Counted from the stretch's first letter, positions 19,684-31,041 are shown. The stretch: 64,000 bases of DNA from Haemaphysalis longicornis (GCA_013339765.2 JABSTR010000975.1:1-64000); one strand, 5' to 3'. Notes: generated by a model from the sequence alone, not told the origin. Numbers and translations: made by a program.

Positions 19684-20440
19684 ACCACCATTCTGGCCCG
19701 TACTGGTATCACTACTCGTTTGGCCCGGGTGCCGGGTCACACGGCTCCGGATGGGGCAACCAGGCTGCACATGATGCAGCACGGGAGCGTCTTGATAGTA
19801 CACCTCCCCTGGTTGACAACGCGTCGACCTCCTCCCCCCAGCCCTCACCTTCAACTCGATCACGCACGCCAGGCACGGAAGTGCCGTCTTTCTTCCGTTA
19901 CCCCTCTTGGCTACCTGGCTCTGGCTCCCCCGATGCCTCGCTCTGCGGAAGTATTCGCAAACAAAGATAGGGACAACGCAGCTCTCACACCCCACATCAC
20001 TAGAAAAAGGACTTACCGAACGGGGTTTCCATTCCCTTACTGTCCCCGCTGCCGGATGACCGTATTCGCCACCCTTGACCACCTAATCTGGCGCTGCTCC
20101 GCGTTTTCACTGTACCGCCATATCCTCACCAATGCTATGCCTCCCGACGCCTTTGAAGATGATCCACCATTTGAAGATACAAACTTTATCAGAGCCCTTG
20201 GGCTGTTCGGTGTAGAGAGTGGCCTGTCAAGATTAGTGTAGACTGGGGCCTACTCCGGTCGTGAAAATCCCCTAATGAAAGATCTCCACCTTAGCTTGGC
20301 CGCCGTGGTCTGATGGGTACCCCTGTGCGGTCTTCATGCACGCATCATCTTTTTAACTGGCTACTCCGCCCTTACCCTCCTTCCCCTATCCCTATTTTGG
20401 CCGCATGGCCTTCCTTCGCTTAATAAAGGACTACAACAAC
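19684..20440 (+). mobile_element. LINE 3' fragment nested in another LINE
   Basis: It starts in the RNase H domain (TRLARVPGHTAPDG..., matching the VPGHxG box) and has a Pro/Ser-rich linker with frame changes. It ends in a zinc-binding box CPRCRMTVFATLDHLIWRC, with the stop at 20241. A 3' UTR follows and finishes in (CAA)n at 20427-20442. The sequence before and after belongs to a different LINE, so this one inserted later. I could not define target duplications. Confidence 0.7.
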
Positions 20441-20895
20441 AACAAGTCAGCCGCGCAGAAGGGTAGGAACTGCAACCCATAACGAGCTACAAGGACATAG
20501 TCAATCACTGTACTAGACGGGAGAAAGAAAAAGGTATCCTAAACCACACCATTCTCTAAGGAGAGCGCAGCAAATCATAGACAAATCCAAGCCGGGTCCT
20601 TCCCCCACCCTTATCTCCGAAACAAGTTCTACCCAGATAGATTCGAGAAAGAATGTCCCAACTGCAGACAAATGGGAACACTCCAGCACATAATAGGAGA
20701 GTGCAATTTTCCCAAGTTCCCCCTCACATCAAACCCGAGCGATGGGAGACCTTGTTGTCCATCCCTGCCCTCGAAGAACAAATTGCGCTGATCACCAGAC
20801 GACAGGAGTACCTGGCAACATATGGGGCCCGAGATGAGGGCACCACCCCATCATGAGGCCTCCTAAACGGCCCAATAGAATGCGCAATAAAGTTT

Positions 20896-20934
<39 letters not shown>
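20441..20934 (+). pseudogene. LINE C-terminal fragment (outer element) with (TC)n tail
   Basis: Peptides in changing frames read 'LQPITSYKDIVNHC', 'AGSFPHPYLRNKFYPDRF', then the Cys-His box CPNCRQMGTLQHIIGEC, and finally 'RWETLLSIPALEEQIALI'. The stop at 20854-20856 is followed by 'caataaagtttgttc' and (TC)n at 20899-20933. This is the end of an I-group tick LINE. The fragment at 24715-25181 ends in the same way. Confidence 0.75.
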
Positions 20935-20937
<3 letters not shown>

Positions 20938-20939
20938 GC

Positions 20940-21520
20940 GTCCGGCGTCAACGCCTGAGCACTTCACAAACAGTAACAAATTTACGGAAGTTGTTCAAGA
21001 CCGGTCAGAAACAGGGTGTCAACAGCAGTCCTTGAGCGGTATTGCTGCGCCATCTAGGAATGCGGAGGATAAACAATTAACCAAAGTCACGGCCGGTCTG
21101 GACGTCCACAGCCTCGGTCAGCATACTACATATCGATTCAGATACGTGCCCTGGGTATGTAACTGCTGACGTCACAAAATATACGATACACAGAGAGAAT
21201 TGAAATTTTGGCTTTAAAAAAATTCCCGGTGAATAAAGTATTGTTTGCTACCGGACAAGTGTTGCTATAAAATACCAAATCTTTCTACTTAAACATTTAT
21301 TTTATCTTCAGGGCTCCTTTAGGAAAAAAAACCATGCATGCGGGATTTCGCACTGCTCACATTCGTTCTTCGTTTCCGTCTTTTTTCAGCGCGGTAGCGA
21401 TCCTTCGTTTTCAACATTTTTTTTAAATGTTTTCACTCAAATGTGAAATGTGTCAACTAAAGGTTATGTGAGTAAAGCTGACTCTGTGGCAAGTTGTTTG
21501 CAATTCTTCGGGGACACAAC
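20940..21520. other. no gene recognised
   Basis: AT-rich intergenic DNA between the LINE tail and the 3' end of the LRR gene. Confidence 0.4.
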
Positions 21521-21521
21521 T

Positions 21522-21527
21522 TTTATT
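21522..21527 (-). terminator. AATAAA polyadenylation signal of the LRR gene
   Basis: The plus-strand TTTATT reads AATAAA on the minus strand, 208 bases after the LRR stop codon. It is the first such signal downstream. Confidence 0.6.
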
Positions 21528-21734
21528 GATCCTCAAAGATATACACGCGATTATAAGTCATCAAGAGACACCCGCAAGCATAAATTATCAAGCGATGCAC
21601 AAGCATAAATTGTCAATGTATAACATTATTTCTGGCATTCTTTGTGCTTTCTCAGCACCCAGTGTGCACTGCACTGTATGCACCCTGTGTGCACTGGTGT
21701 GCACTTTCTCTGCACTCATGGCGAAGCGGCACAA

Positions 21735-22689
21735 TTACGGCACAATGACATCCGCGACCTTGAGGTAGTCCAGAATACGACGCCAACAGGCAGGATTAAG
21801 CTGGTCTATTTGAGTTCCTTCTCCGGGAAGGCATTCCAACTTGTCGCGAACAACTTGGGTGATGAAGAAGTAGTTGTCGCTGATGAAGTGTTTCGCCGAC
21901 CTGACGGCAGCTTCGGCATCTCTGCCAGACATCCCCGACGCTTCCGTTACACGCGCAACCAAGGACGGCTGTGCTTCGAAAAGCTCGAACGCTTCGGCGC
22001 ACAGCTTTCCCCTGTTTCTGCCGAGCACAAATCGAGCGGCACGGTTAAGACGTACGTTGTTCCGCGTGAGAGCGTCTCTGATTGTTGTCAGAAAGGCCAT
22101 CTCAATGGACCTCAAATGGAAGGAGGTTATGAACTGGTTCTCAGTCATTCCCTGGGAGAGAATATCTATGGTTAGCTTGTCCAGTTCCTCGCCACATCCG
22201 TAGGGCACCACTTCGAGTTCCACGACGTTCAGACTCTGACTTTCCGCCATCAAAGACCTGAGGAGTTCTGCATTTTCACCGTTCAGACTTATGCACGCGA
22301 TTTTGAGGTGCGTCACGGACGTGTTCGAGCGGAGACCGTGCGCTGCCCTCGCTGCAAAACCCCGACTTTTGTAGTGATCTTCAATAAGTATCACGCGTTT
22401 CAGCGATTGCGCCTTGTTGAGCACATCACACAGGCTGTCCACGTGTTCGGGCGTGGCGTCCCTTGAGAGATAAACGGCCAGGCTGTAGACGAGGCGGCTT
22501 GAAGACAGTGCTTGGCACAGCGATACGAAGGAGGCACACGACAGATGTTTAGTGCTGAGCACCAGATCGATGGAGCGTGCGGTCGGCTGTTGCAGTGCAG
22601 CACGCAGGCCCGCAGCATCGAAGTCAGTCCACCTTAGCTGCACACGTCCGTACAACTTGCCCTCGCTCAGAGTCCTGGCCAGCGCCTCC
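21735..22689 (-). CDS. LRR gene, 3' coding exon
   Basis: The exon starts one base into the split codon and stops at TAA 21737-21735. It encodes 317 residues, with LRR units in the first 200 and a non-LRR helical C-terminus. Confidence 0.84.
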
Positions 22690-24497
22690 CTGCAAAGTGC
22701 ATCTCCGTTAGCAGACATTCACCATTTTTGGACTACTGCACTTCTTATTCCCAGAAAAACGAAACATTATCATTATAAATCGGCAATAGCACTACAAACC
22801 TAAAACACCCACTGGCCCTCTTCCTCTACTCCCTAATACCCTCAAAGCCCATCTGTCTGCTTTCCTCACTTCTTTCAAATGCTCTTACCACTGTACCGAA
22901 TGGCAGATTCAAGATGGGGCGGTGGCGATATTCTGTTTCCAAGTCAGTGCAGGCCTCAAAAAAAGGCGAATGGGGAATTAAATAACCATTGGGCTTGGCG
23001 GACGGGACGTATGTTCTGTCAAAAAGGCGCAGCCGCATTGAGCCTCGTTCTTTGTACCACACCAGCCAGTCGTTTATGTTTGGAGCTACAACTCTTCAAA
23101 TCCTGCCAAACATGGGGGCGAAGCCTCTTTTTTTTGTCTAGGAGGGGAGAGGAGCACGACCCCCCCCCCCCCCCCCAATTATGCCCTACAAATTTTGGGT
23201 CCTCTGCAAACAACTGTCCCTCTAGCATGCGCGCACATGGCAATGCTTCACGTAATGGAGACAAAATAAATGTGAACTACACACGTATACATGTTATGAG
23301 AGAAATGTGCGAAGCTTTCTTACCTCTCCAAAGGCGATGCCATCTTTAAGCCAAGCTTCACTGAGCACGTTTTGTTTATTGTTAGTGCGTGGCACAAGCG
23401 CTGAACTGCTTCAAACAACACCCTGCATTCGGAGGCATCCAGACACTCCAGCGTCTCGTTTTCTGATAATCCTTCGGCAAGCAGTTCTCCACACTTGCCA
23501 CTGATCGTAGCCTCCGTTATTTTCAGTGTTCGAAGTCTTCTGTTGTTTGAGAGCAGGGAACGAAGGCCTTGTCCCACAACTAGGAATTCCAATTGCTGAC
23601 AGTCGATCGCCAGGAGTTCTAGGGTGTTGTCGTTTTCAACAGCCCTCAGGACGTCAGCACTACGCCCCCCAGACCGACAAGAATAATGCAGTTCCGTGAG
23701 TGTCGTATTTGTTCTCATAAAGTCGCAGAATGCCTCCTCTATTGCCGGGTCGTGATCGAGCCAGAATTCCTTCATTTTCCGACTGGACCGCAACAACATG
23801 GCAAGGCTTTGGGACCCAGGGGAATCAAGTTTGGCTCGAAATGCTAAGCTCGTCAGGTCCTTGCAGCTCGAGATGCCGCTCATGATGACACCTGAGCTAC
23901 GTCTAAGATCACCCACCCCATACCGATGACATACCCCATACTGATAACATACTGATAACATGTGAACTTTCCTGAGAGAGTTTGCATTGGCTGACAACAG
24001 CTCCGTCAGCCTCACAAGCAAGTCATCGGTCAAGCTGCAACCTGTCAGAGTAAAGCTCTGCAGATTGTTTATGGGACCGATTGCATCGAGCACAGAACTG
24101 CAGTCGAAGGATTCTACGGCGTCAATAGAGATGTGCCGCAAGTTAGACGCAAACCCGACCACCAAATCGGGAACAGCCACGTTATTACGAAAACTACTTC
24201 CATGCAGTTCGAGGGTTTCGATACAACGATGCTTCCTCAGTAACCAGATCCACAAAAAGGCTGTGTCATCAGGGTCGTCTTGATGCACAGGAGGGCCTTC
24301 CGGAATAATCGCAAGAGCAAGCTTCCCGGGCAGCGGTTCCTGAATGTCAATTTGGAAAGCCTTGAGTGCAGCCTTCCACTCTTGAAGTTCATCACAGAGC
24401 CAACAGCTGTCCATTGAATCTGTGCAGTCTCGCAGCAGATCGAGGTGTGGCCATTTCTCCTTCCACCGTCGCTCGTCCATCTCTATCTCTGCGAGCA
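21735..24497 (-). CDS. leucine-rich-repeat (RNI-like) protein, two exons
   Basis: Two minus-strand exons join in frame: about 24497-23324 and 22689-21735. The donor is GAG|GTAAGA and the acceptor TTTGCAG|G; the split Arg codon gives MASPLER|EALARTL. From the ATG at 24480 the product is 703 residues, but an acceptor-like 'tttacag' at 24498 suggests an upstream exon I could not find. LRR units are visible throughout, for example LQSFTLTGCSLTDDLLVRL and LRTLKITEATISGKCGELL. They alternate beta strand and helix, as in ribonuclease-inhibitor-like proteins. No NACHT, TIR or signal peptide is seen. The C-terminus is CWRRILDYLKVADVIVP. Ticks carry many such genes, so the exact role is unknown. A degradation-adaptor (F-box-like) or immune-receptor-like role is speculation. 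Confidence 0.82.
22690..23323 (-). other. LRR gene intron
   Basis: This 634-base GT-AG intron contains a C18 homopolymer at about 23161-23178 and no recognisable element. Confidence 0.82.
23324..24497 (-). CDS. LRR gene, 5' coding exon
   Basis: The exon ends in phase 2 (two bases of an Arg codon) at GAG|GTAAGA. It is open from the probable acceptor at 24498. The N-terminal 90 residues (WKEKWPHLDLLRDC...) lack LRRs. Seven or so LRR units follow. Confidence 0.82.
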
Positions 24498-24499
24498 CT

Positions 24500-24714
24500 G
24501 TAAATGATAGTGAAAAAATACGGCAGGTTTTGAGACGGTCAGTTTGCTTTTGGGCCGTTTTCTCGGCTCCGTTTTATTGAAGAAAACAGGGGCTGTGTAA
24601 GCACAAATTTTCATTCGTTTTCGGCTACCGTACCTTTCCCAGAATTTCACCCAACCACTCTACTAGTGTAAGCATAATCAAATTTAAATGTTTGCGTTTT
24701 TACTTGCTTTATAT
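24500..24714. other. upstream flank of the LRR exon
   Basis: This should hold intron or promoter of the LRR gene. A pyrimidine-rich stretch precedes the minus-strand acceptor, but I see no TATA or initiator. Confidence 0.35.
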
Positions 24715-25183
<469 letters not shown>

Positions 25184-25319
25184 GTTTAAATAAATTCTTC
25201 GAACAACTTGTTAGAGTCAGTCCTGGTGACGTTAGCGTACGTAACACCTCCAAGCGTGCATGCTTTTCGACTGGTAAAAAAAAGAGGAGCGACACTGTAG
25301 TTGAGAATTGTCGTGTATA

Positions 25320-26152
25320 CAGTTAAACCTGGATATAACGAAGCTGAAATAAATTCACATTTTGTCGTTACATCCAGGTTTTTCCAAAATGCAGGTTTCG
25401 ATTTTTAGCTTGCGGGAATGAAGCAGAAACGAAACCAATATGCTAGGCACCACTGATGCTGAACTCACACTTGTTCAAGGATATATTTCACACTGAAGAT
25501 CTGCGTGATTTGCGCTTGCTGCTACTGCACCGCCCCCGAATTGACAAACGTAACTAAGTATCACTTTTGCTTTTTGATACTTTTCGGTGCCTTAACGCGT
25601 TTGAAGAGCCAAACTTGTGATGAAAGGGCGCCTTTTCGCGAACTTGCTGCTATTTTCTTCAGTAAAAATTTTTGTAGGGATGCCAGCTGAGACACTGTAC
25701 CCGCCGGTGTCGTTCTTCCTTCTCGCCGGTGGAGACGGCATTTAAAATTGCGAGCTTGCCTTGAAAAGGGATCTCTTTTCGTGTTCAGGCAGCAGAAATC
25801 ATCCACGAACCCATACCACAGATATCAGGAGACATACGCGACTACACGTCGACAGGCAGGCCTAGCACATAACCCGACGCCGCACTCACACATGGAAACG
25901 CACGAAAGATATCGGTGCGGGCGAAATCCGCTAAATTAGTGCATTTCGCGTGCCGATTTTTCGAAAACTGGCCAGAAACCTTGAATCATCGGCGTAGCAA
26001 ATTCGTTATATCCAGGTTAACCTTCGCAACTCGTTCGTTACATAGATGTCGCAACCACGTGGGCTTCAAAGAAGGTGGAAACGGGGAATTGAAAATCTCC
26101 GTTAAATTCAGGAATTGGCAACATAGAGGTTCGTTGCATCCAGGTTTAACTG
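25320..26152. mobile_element. Tigger/pogo-like MITE
   Basis: The left end is CAGTTAAACCTGGATATAACG. The right end is the reverse complement of CAGTTAAACCTGGATGCAACG. TA flanks both ends (25318-25319, 26153-26154). The 833 bases have no transposase. Degenerate copies of the TIR phrase ('ttatatccaggtt', 'ttacatccaggtt') recur internally near 25365 and 26007, suggesting rearrangement. Confidence 0.88.
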
Positions 26153-26237
26153 TAGCTTAGTATTCATATTGGAATCATTTTCGCTGCGCTTCTATTTCAG
26201 GTTGCCGTTTCAGGTACGAACTGAACGTGCAACAATA

Positions 26238-26869
26238 CCGTACTTTCTCGCATAAGGATCGCACTCCTGAAGTGTGTCGTCAAAATACGACATTTTTTTT
26301 ATTTTCCGCGCAATGATCGCACCCTGAACTTGCCGCAGTCCAGCTGACGTTACTCGTGCTTACCTACGTTTCCTTCTCTTTCGAAGCGGATATGGGCACG
26401 TTATTGCTGCATACTTGCCGATATTGGCGATATCGGCAATAATGAATTAATTATTGGTGCGGAAGAAACTCTCACTAAATACACACAAGGCAAAGAAAAA
26501 AACGCGCTCAACTAGCTGCGACGGCAACCGTGTCCTGCACTGTGACAGCAGCAGCCATTTATTGGTCGACCGACCTGTTATCACCTGACAGCCAACTCGT
26601 TCAGGCGCGCTCCATAATTCATGAAAACACTACATTTTGGTTCAGTTTGCTACGCGGCTGGCGGTCGTCCGTGGAGCTTTTATTAGGTTTTTATTTATTA
26701 TGTTTGTATGTGAATGTGACCTTTGGTAAAAATTCTGACTTGCAACTTGCTTGCGCTTTCGGCGCTGAAACTTTTTTCTCGAAAAATTTAGCTCGCGTAA
26801 TGAACGCACCCCTAAATTTACACCATATTTTTGGAAGGAGAAGAGCGATCATTACGCGAGTAAATACGG
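26238..26869. mobile_element. TA-flanked MITE with CCGTA... TIRs
   Basis: The left end reads CCGTACTTTCTCGCATAAG, and the right end in reverse complement reads CCGTATTTACTCGCGTAAT. TA flanks both ends (26236-26237, 26870-26871). The interior repeats 'gcgtaatgaacgcaccc'. No coding capacity is seen. The TIRs differ from the other MITE families here. Confidence 0.78.
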
Positions 26870-27030
26870 TAGTGACAAGGGACTAAAAGAGCGAACTTGC
26901 CAGATACGATGGCTCGACAAAAGGCGGGCCAACTTACGCAAGACCTAGCGAACATATATCGACGCCGACCTATACGCATTCTACGGGGGTAGGAACTGCC
27001 TAGAGTTACGAACACGCTATTTTGTTGTCT

Positions 27031-27270
27031 ACCCGCCGCGGTGGCTCAGTGGCTAAGGCGTTGCGCTGCTGAGCACGAGGTCGCGGGTTCGATTCCCGGC
27101 CGCGGCGGCCGCTTTTCTGATGGGAGGCGAAAAGCAAAAACGCCCGTGTGTTCGAGATTTCGGCGCACGTTAAAGATCCCCAGGTGGTCAAAATTAATCC
27201 GGAGCCCTCCACTACGGCGCGCCTCATCGCCTGCGTTGCGTCGGCGCGTTAAACCCCACAATCAATCAAT
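27031..27270 (+). mobile_element. full-length Ruka-like SINE with 12-bp target duplication
   Basis: The head is tRNA-like: A box TGGCTCAGTGG (27042-27052) and B box GGTTCGATTCC (27086-27096), which recruit RNA polymerase III. The body contains 'gagatttcggcgcacgtt', 'aaagatccccaggtggtcaa' and 'aatccggagccctcc', and the tail is (AATC)n. The duplication attttgttgtct flanks it exactly (27019-27030, 27271-27282). The unoccupied site exists in copy A at about 4467-4480. Confidence 0.96.
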
Positions 27271-27959
27271 ATTTTGTTGTCTCCCGTTACGGCGGCTGCA
27301 AGAGCCCTGCCGTTTAACGGGTGGCTAGCTTTCTCGGCAAACTACATAGCATGCAAGAGAATATAACGACAGTACACTAACCTCTGTTAGCCTTGCGGGG
27401 GTAAATTCCTTCGTTCCACTTGTGAACCAGCGAGGTGCCCCTGCCTGTGTCCGCTGTTCTTTTTTGTGGTAGCGGTGTAGGCGGATCGGCGAGCACCACC
27501 TGTATACGTTTTCCTGTTGCCACGCTGTTGCCACGCCAGTTGTCAACCTGTTATCACGCTTGTTCAGAGCCACTGGTTGCAGGGTGTGACAGCGATTGCG
27601 CGAAGGCGAATCCCCGTCTGCGGCACACTTCCCCTGCCCTTCAATCAAAAAGTGTCGCTTCTGGTCGCAGGGGAAGTCACAAACGGGTGTTCCGGAAGCT
27701 TCGGCTTCCGGAGCTTCGGCATGGCGCTCTTCGGGAGCTTCCGGAAGAGCGCCATCTCTATGCGTTTGGCCGGACGTGCACGTCCGGCCAAACGCATGCA
27801 GATGGCGCTTTTTGCTGAACACAGGCTCTTTACTGAACGCAGTAGTGTGTGTTAAATCAGATATTCAAACAGGGCTAGAAGTAAATCAGAGGGCGGTATA
27901 GGTCGATTGGCATTGGGGGCGCACACAGTAAAAAAACAAATGAGGCAGTGCATAGCGAC

Positions 27960-28757
27960 ATGAGATGGGCCTCCTTTGAGGTGAGGGAAGCACAGAGCAA
28001 AATGTGTTTTGAAGAACGACTTAGAAATACTGATGACCAGAGATGGGCGGCCAAAGTGTTACGGTATCTTTACCTGAAAAGCGTGGACACACAGTGGTGG
28101 AAAAGAATCAGAAGGCTCAGGACAAAGCATATGACACCTGGAAGTGCAGGGGAAATGACTAAGGCAATAAAAAATGAAGTAAAAAGAATCAGAGACAACG
28201 ACCTGGAAAAAAGAGGATGGACGCGAAGAAGTCGTTAGATATCTACGGGATCTGGAGGCAGGAGATCACAAGGGAAAGTTCTTCGATAATACCAAAGGGA
28301 GCGCATTGCTTTTTGAAACCCGGGCGGGTATACTTGCGGACAAATACGCTTATCCGCGAGACGGTACAGGAAGAAATGTGCGTAGGCTACGGCAGGGTGC
28401 CAGAAACCATGCGACATATTGTAAGGGAGAGCAGAAGTATCCGTCCAGCCCTCGGTGAGGGAGCCATCCAGTTTCCGGAGGCCCTTGGCTTTAAGCTTAG
28501 CGGAAAAGTGAATTGGACGGCAGTAGAGGTTAGTAAAAGAAGGTTAGAGTGTTGGTGGGAAAAGAGCAGAGAACAGATTGGGAAGACATGCGAACAAAGA
28601 AGTCAGAGTATCACAACAATTTCATAAAGGCATTATTTTATGTTATTTTTATATTTCTTGTATTTTTTTGGCTAGGTGATTGCGCAGTGGCGTTACGACT
28701 AAGGCCGCTGTGCAACGCCACCCCGTTACGAAGCCCCTAATCATCATCATCATCATG
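27960..28757 (+). pseudogene. LINE 3' end (C-terminal ORF2 remnant), copy B
   Basis: This is the equivalent of 5145-5940 and slightly better preserved. 'WASFEVREAQSKMCFEERL' runs unbroken into 'RYLYLKSVDTQWWKRIRRL' (27960-28238). The Cys-His box segment (28217-28627) is in another frame, ending in (TCA)n at 28741-28756. Confidence 0.82.
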
Positions 28758-29592
28758 TTATTCCTTTTTGGAACCATGACCTGCATGAACCCTTAACAAG
28801 CTTTCTGTGCAAACAGCGCAGTAACCAACAGGGTGTATTCACTGGGCTTTGGTCAGCGCGGCGGTGACCAAAACCCAGTGCTTTGGTGGGCTTTGGTCAG
28901 CGCGGCCCACTCCGCCGGTCGGGCAGCGCGTTTCCCGACGCGAAACGAGGTTCCCCGCGGGGTGTTGGCAAGAACGTCCGTGTGGACGGTGGTATTTCTG
29001 CGTGATTCGTGGGTTTGAGAATGTCTTGTCGTAACGAGTAGTTAGCATTGTTTTAGCTGCGAAATTCCGGATGCACTGTTCACGTCTCCAACCGCAGACC
29101 CGAAGGAGGCAGAGCGACGAAAGCAAGCGCGCCGGGTGTTTTCTTTTCTTTTCTTTTTTTTTCCCGTTAGCGAAGGCTAGGGCAGTGCATGAAGATGGTC
29201 TAACTTTGCGCGACGAGTTCAACTGTCCAATGGTTTGACAGGCGCGGCCAGTGGAGTGCATAACCTGGTCGGTTTCGGTGATTTCGCGCTATCTCGGTGT
29301 CATCCCAGTGCGCCGATTGCCTTATTTTCTGCGGTGCTTCAAACGACCGCCGCTCGAGTAGAGAAAAGTTATCCACCCAAGGCTGCGACGATATTAGGTG
29401 CGAAGCACCTTATGACCTCGCAATTGCCGTCCGCCATCCGAGGGTGTCTCCCCATGTTCCCCGTTGTCCGCGCATGGCTTCCGCGGTCGGCTGCCGGCGG
29501 CGCGCCGTTGCTCCGGCCGTCCCGTTCGGCCGGAGAGAGCGTACGTTTCGCCGTTTTCCGCCGCATCGTGGCGCGCGGAGCCCATGGTTGAA

Positions 29593-29775
29593 TTGGCCGG
29601 TTAGAATTGGGGGGAAAGTCCTACTTCCTGAGGCACTGGGCTTCGCAATTGATGGAAGCATTAACTGGTCAGCAGTAGGTATTACTAAGCAGCGGCTAGA
29701 GTATTGGTGGAAAAAAAGCAGGGAAGTCGATAAAATAACATCCCAGCCAGGGGTAGCGGCAGGGCAGAATTAAAA
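29593..29775 (+). pseudogene. fragment of a related LINE C-terminus
   Basis: The peptide 'GKVLLPEALGFAIDGSINW' followed by 'TKQRLEYWWKKSRE' matches the 'LPEALGFNLSGKVNW' and 'RRLECWWEKSRE' of copies A and B but is a distinct sequence. It abuts the 3' edge of repeat copy B exactly. Confidence 0.68.
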
Positions 29776-29859
29776 AGAAATCCGAGTTGAGGGACTAAAT
29801 TTAAATTCAAACTACTAAGATAGGCTAGATGGCGCACGCCGTCACCCCGATTCAAACAC

Positions 29860-30400
29860 TCTAAACTTTTTTTCCTCCCATATACTCCCTAGAGGTTCTT
29901 TTTGGCTTGTCCTCTAGTGATCCTCCTTGTGGGAGTTTTTTTTACTCCATGGAACAGGGAGGTTTTTTTTACCTCCTAAAAACAGGGCGTTTTTAGGTGA
30001 TAGAAAGGAGGTATTTAGGGAGTGTTTAAAAATGTTTGGGGAAATTTAAGGAGATCAAAATGGAGTATTTTTTACTTCCTCGAGGGCGTTTTCAAGTGAT
30101 GTTTATGGATTTTTTAGGAGGTTGAATAGGAGTCTATTTTTGCTCCCTTGGGAAGTACTTATGTTATTTTAGGGGCGTTTTTAGGCGGTTCAAGGGAAGC
30201 ATTTATTTCTTTTGAATGGAGTTTTACGAAAGCTTGGGGAGTTTTGTAGGCCTCGCGAGGGGAGTTTTTAGGGGGTTCAAAGGAAGCATATATTTCTCTT
30301 GAAAGGAGTTTTTTGAAAGTGTGGGTGGTTTTATAGGCTCCCGAAAGGGTTTTTTTTAAGGCCACAAGGGAGAATTTCTAGATCCCCCCTGCGGGAGTAT
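29860..30400. repeat. degenerate GGAG/TTTTT minisatellite
   Basis: Units of roughly 85-90 bases repeat with drift. One clear pair begins 'tttttaggcggttcaa' (about 30180) and 'tttttagggggttcaa' (about 30265). The minus-strand frame repeats 'FEPPKN' but has no start context. It lies just beyond the 3' UTR of the ten-exon gene. Confidence 0.7.
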
Positions 30401-30430
30401 TGATTTCACACGGTTTTTCTCGGTTTCAGG

Positions 30431-30436
30431 TTTATT
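30431..30436 (-). terminator. candidate polyadenylation signal of the ten-exon gene
   Basis: AATAAA on the minus strand, about 336 bases after the stop codon and beyond the 96-bp tandem repeats. It is the best candidate but not proven. Confidence 0.4.
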
Positions 30437-30444
30437 TCAAACGA

Positions 30445-30745
30445 ACTTTTGCACATCAGTACACAGTACACAGAGTGAAAAAAAAAAGGTTGCAGTGATT
30501 TACAGCATCAATAAAAAAAAGTCAGAAACGTAATACGCAATTCTTTTGCACATCAGTACACAGTACACAAAGTGAAAAAAAAAAGGTTGCAGTGGTTTAC
30601 AGCAACAATAAAAAAAAAGTCAGAAACATAATACGCAATTCTTTTGCACTCAGTACACAGTACATAAAGTTAAAAAAAAAAGGTTGCAGTGGTTTACAGC
30701 AACAATAAAAAAAAAAAGTCCGAAACATAATACGCAATTCTTTTT
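30445..30745. repeat. three-copy ~96-bp tandem repeat in the 3' UTR
   Basis: Copies start at the phrase 'cttttgcac(at)cagtacacagtac' near 30447, 30543 and 30639. Each contains an A-rich run, 'ggttgcagtg' and 'caataaaaaaaa'. They lie between the stop codon of the minus-strand gene and its likely polyadenylation signal. Confidence 0.88.
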
Positions 30746-30771
30746 GACAACTCAGGATTGAAACTAAAATA

Positions 30772-31041
30772 TTAATGAGTAATATTGACGCGGTAAAAGT
30801 TAATCAGTTCCAAAGCCTTCACACGTGGTTTGGTGCTGGCGAGGTCTAAAAAGGCATGTTCAACAAACGTCATAACTCTGTGTGCCTTCTTGGGATAATG
30901 AATGTTGAAGACCCAGAACGATGCGAAGAGACTACACAGTCCTGCCAGTAACGACGATGCAGTGAAGACCCGCTGGCCATCGATGTGGAGGCTGACTTCC
31001 CCGTTGTCGGAATGAAGGCAGGGGGTCAAAGGAACGTCTCC
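30772..31041 (-). CDS. SAMD3-like exon 10 (terminal)
   Basis: 89 codons and TAA. Encodes GDVPLTPCLHSDNGEVSLHI, then LFASFWVFNIHYPKKAHRVM, matching the C-terminal block of SAMD3-like proteins. The acceptor TTTTGCTTTTGTAG has a long pyrimidine tract. Confidence 0.88.
   Translation of the reverse strand, partial: GDVPLTPCLHSDNGEVSLHIDGQRVFTASSLLAGLCSLFASFWVFNIHYPKKAHRVMTFVEHAFLDLASTKPRVKALELINFYRVNITH

Larger units (their letters stand above)
26988..29592 (+). mobile_element. 2.3 kb dispersed repeat, copy B
   Basis: This is collinear with copy A (4435-6754) after removing the SINE plus one target duplication (252 bases). The LINE tail (TCATCA) and the 800 bases after it are shared. At its 3' boundary the sequence becomes a different LINE C-terminal fragment (29593-29775). 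Confidence 0.87.

Noticed and set aside
30159..30365. 68-residue minus-strand ORF repeating FEPPKN
   Set aside because: It lies in a degenerate minisatellite, without start context or conservation.
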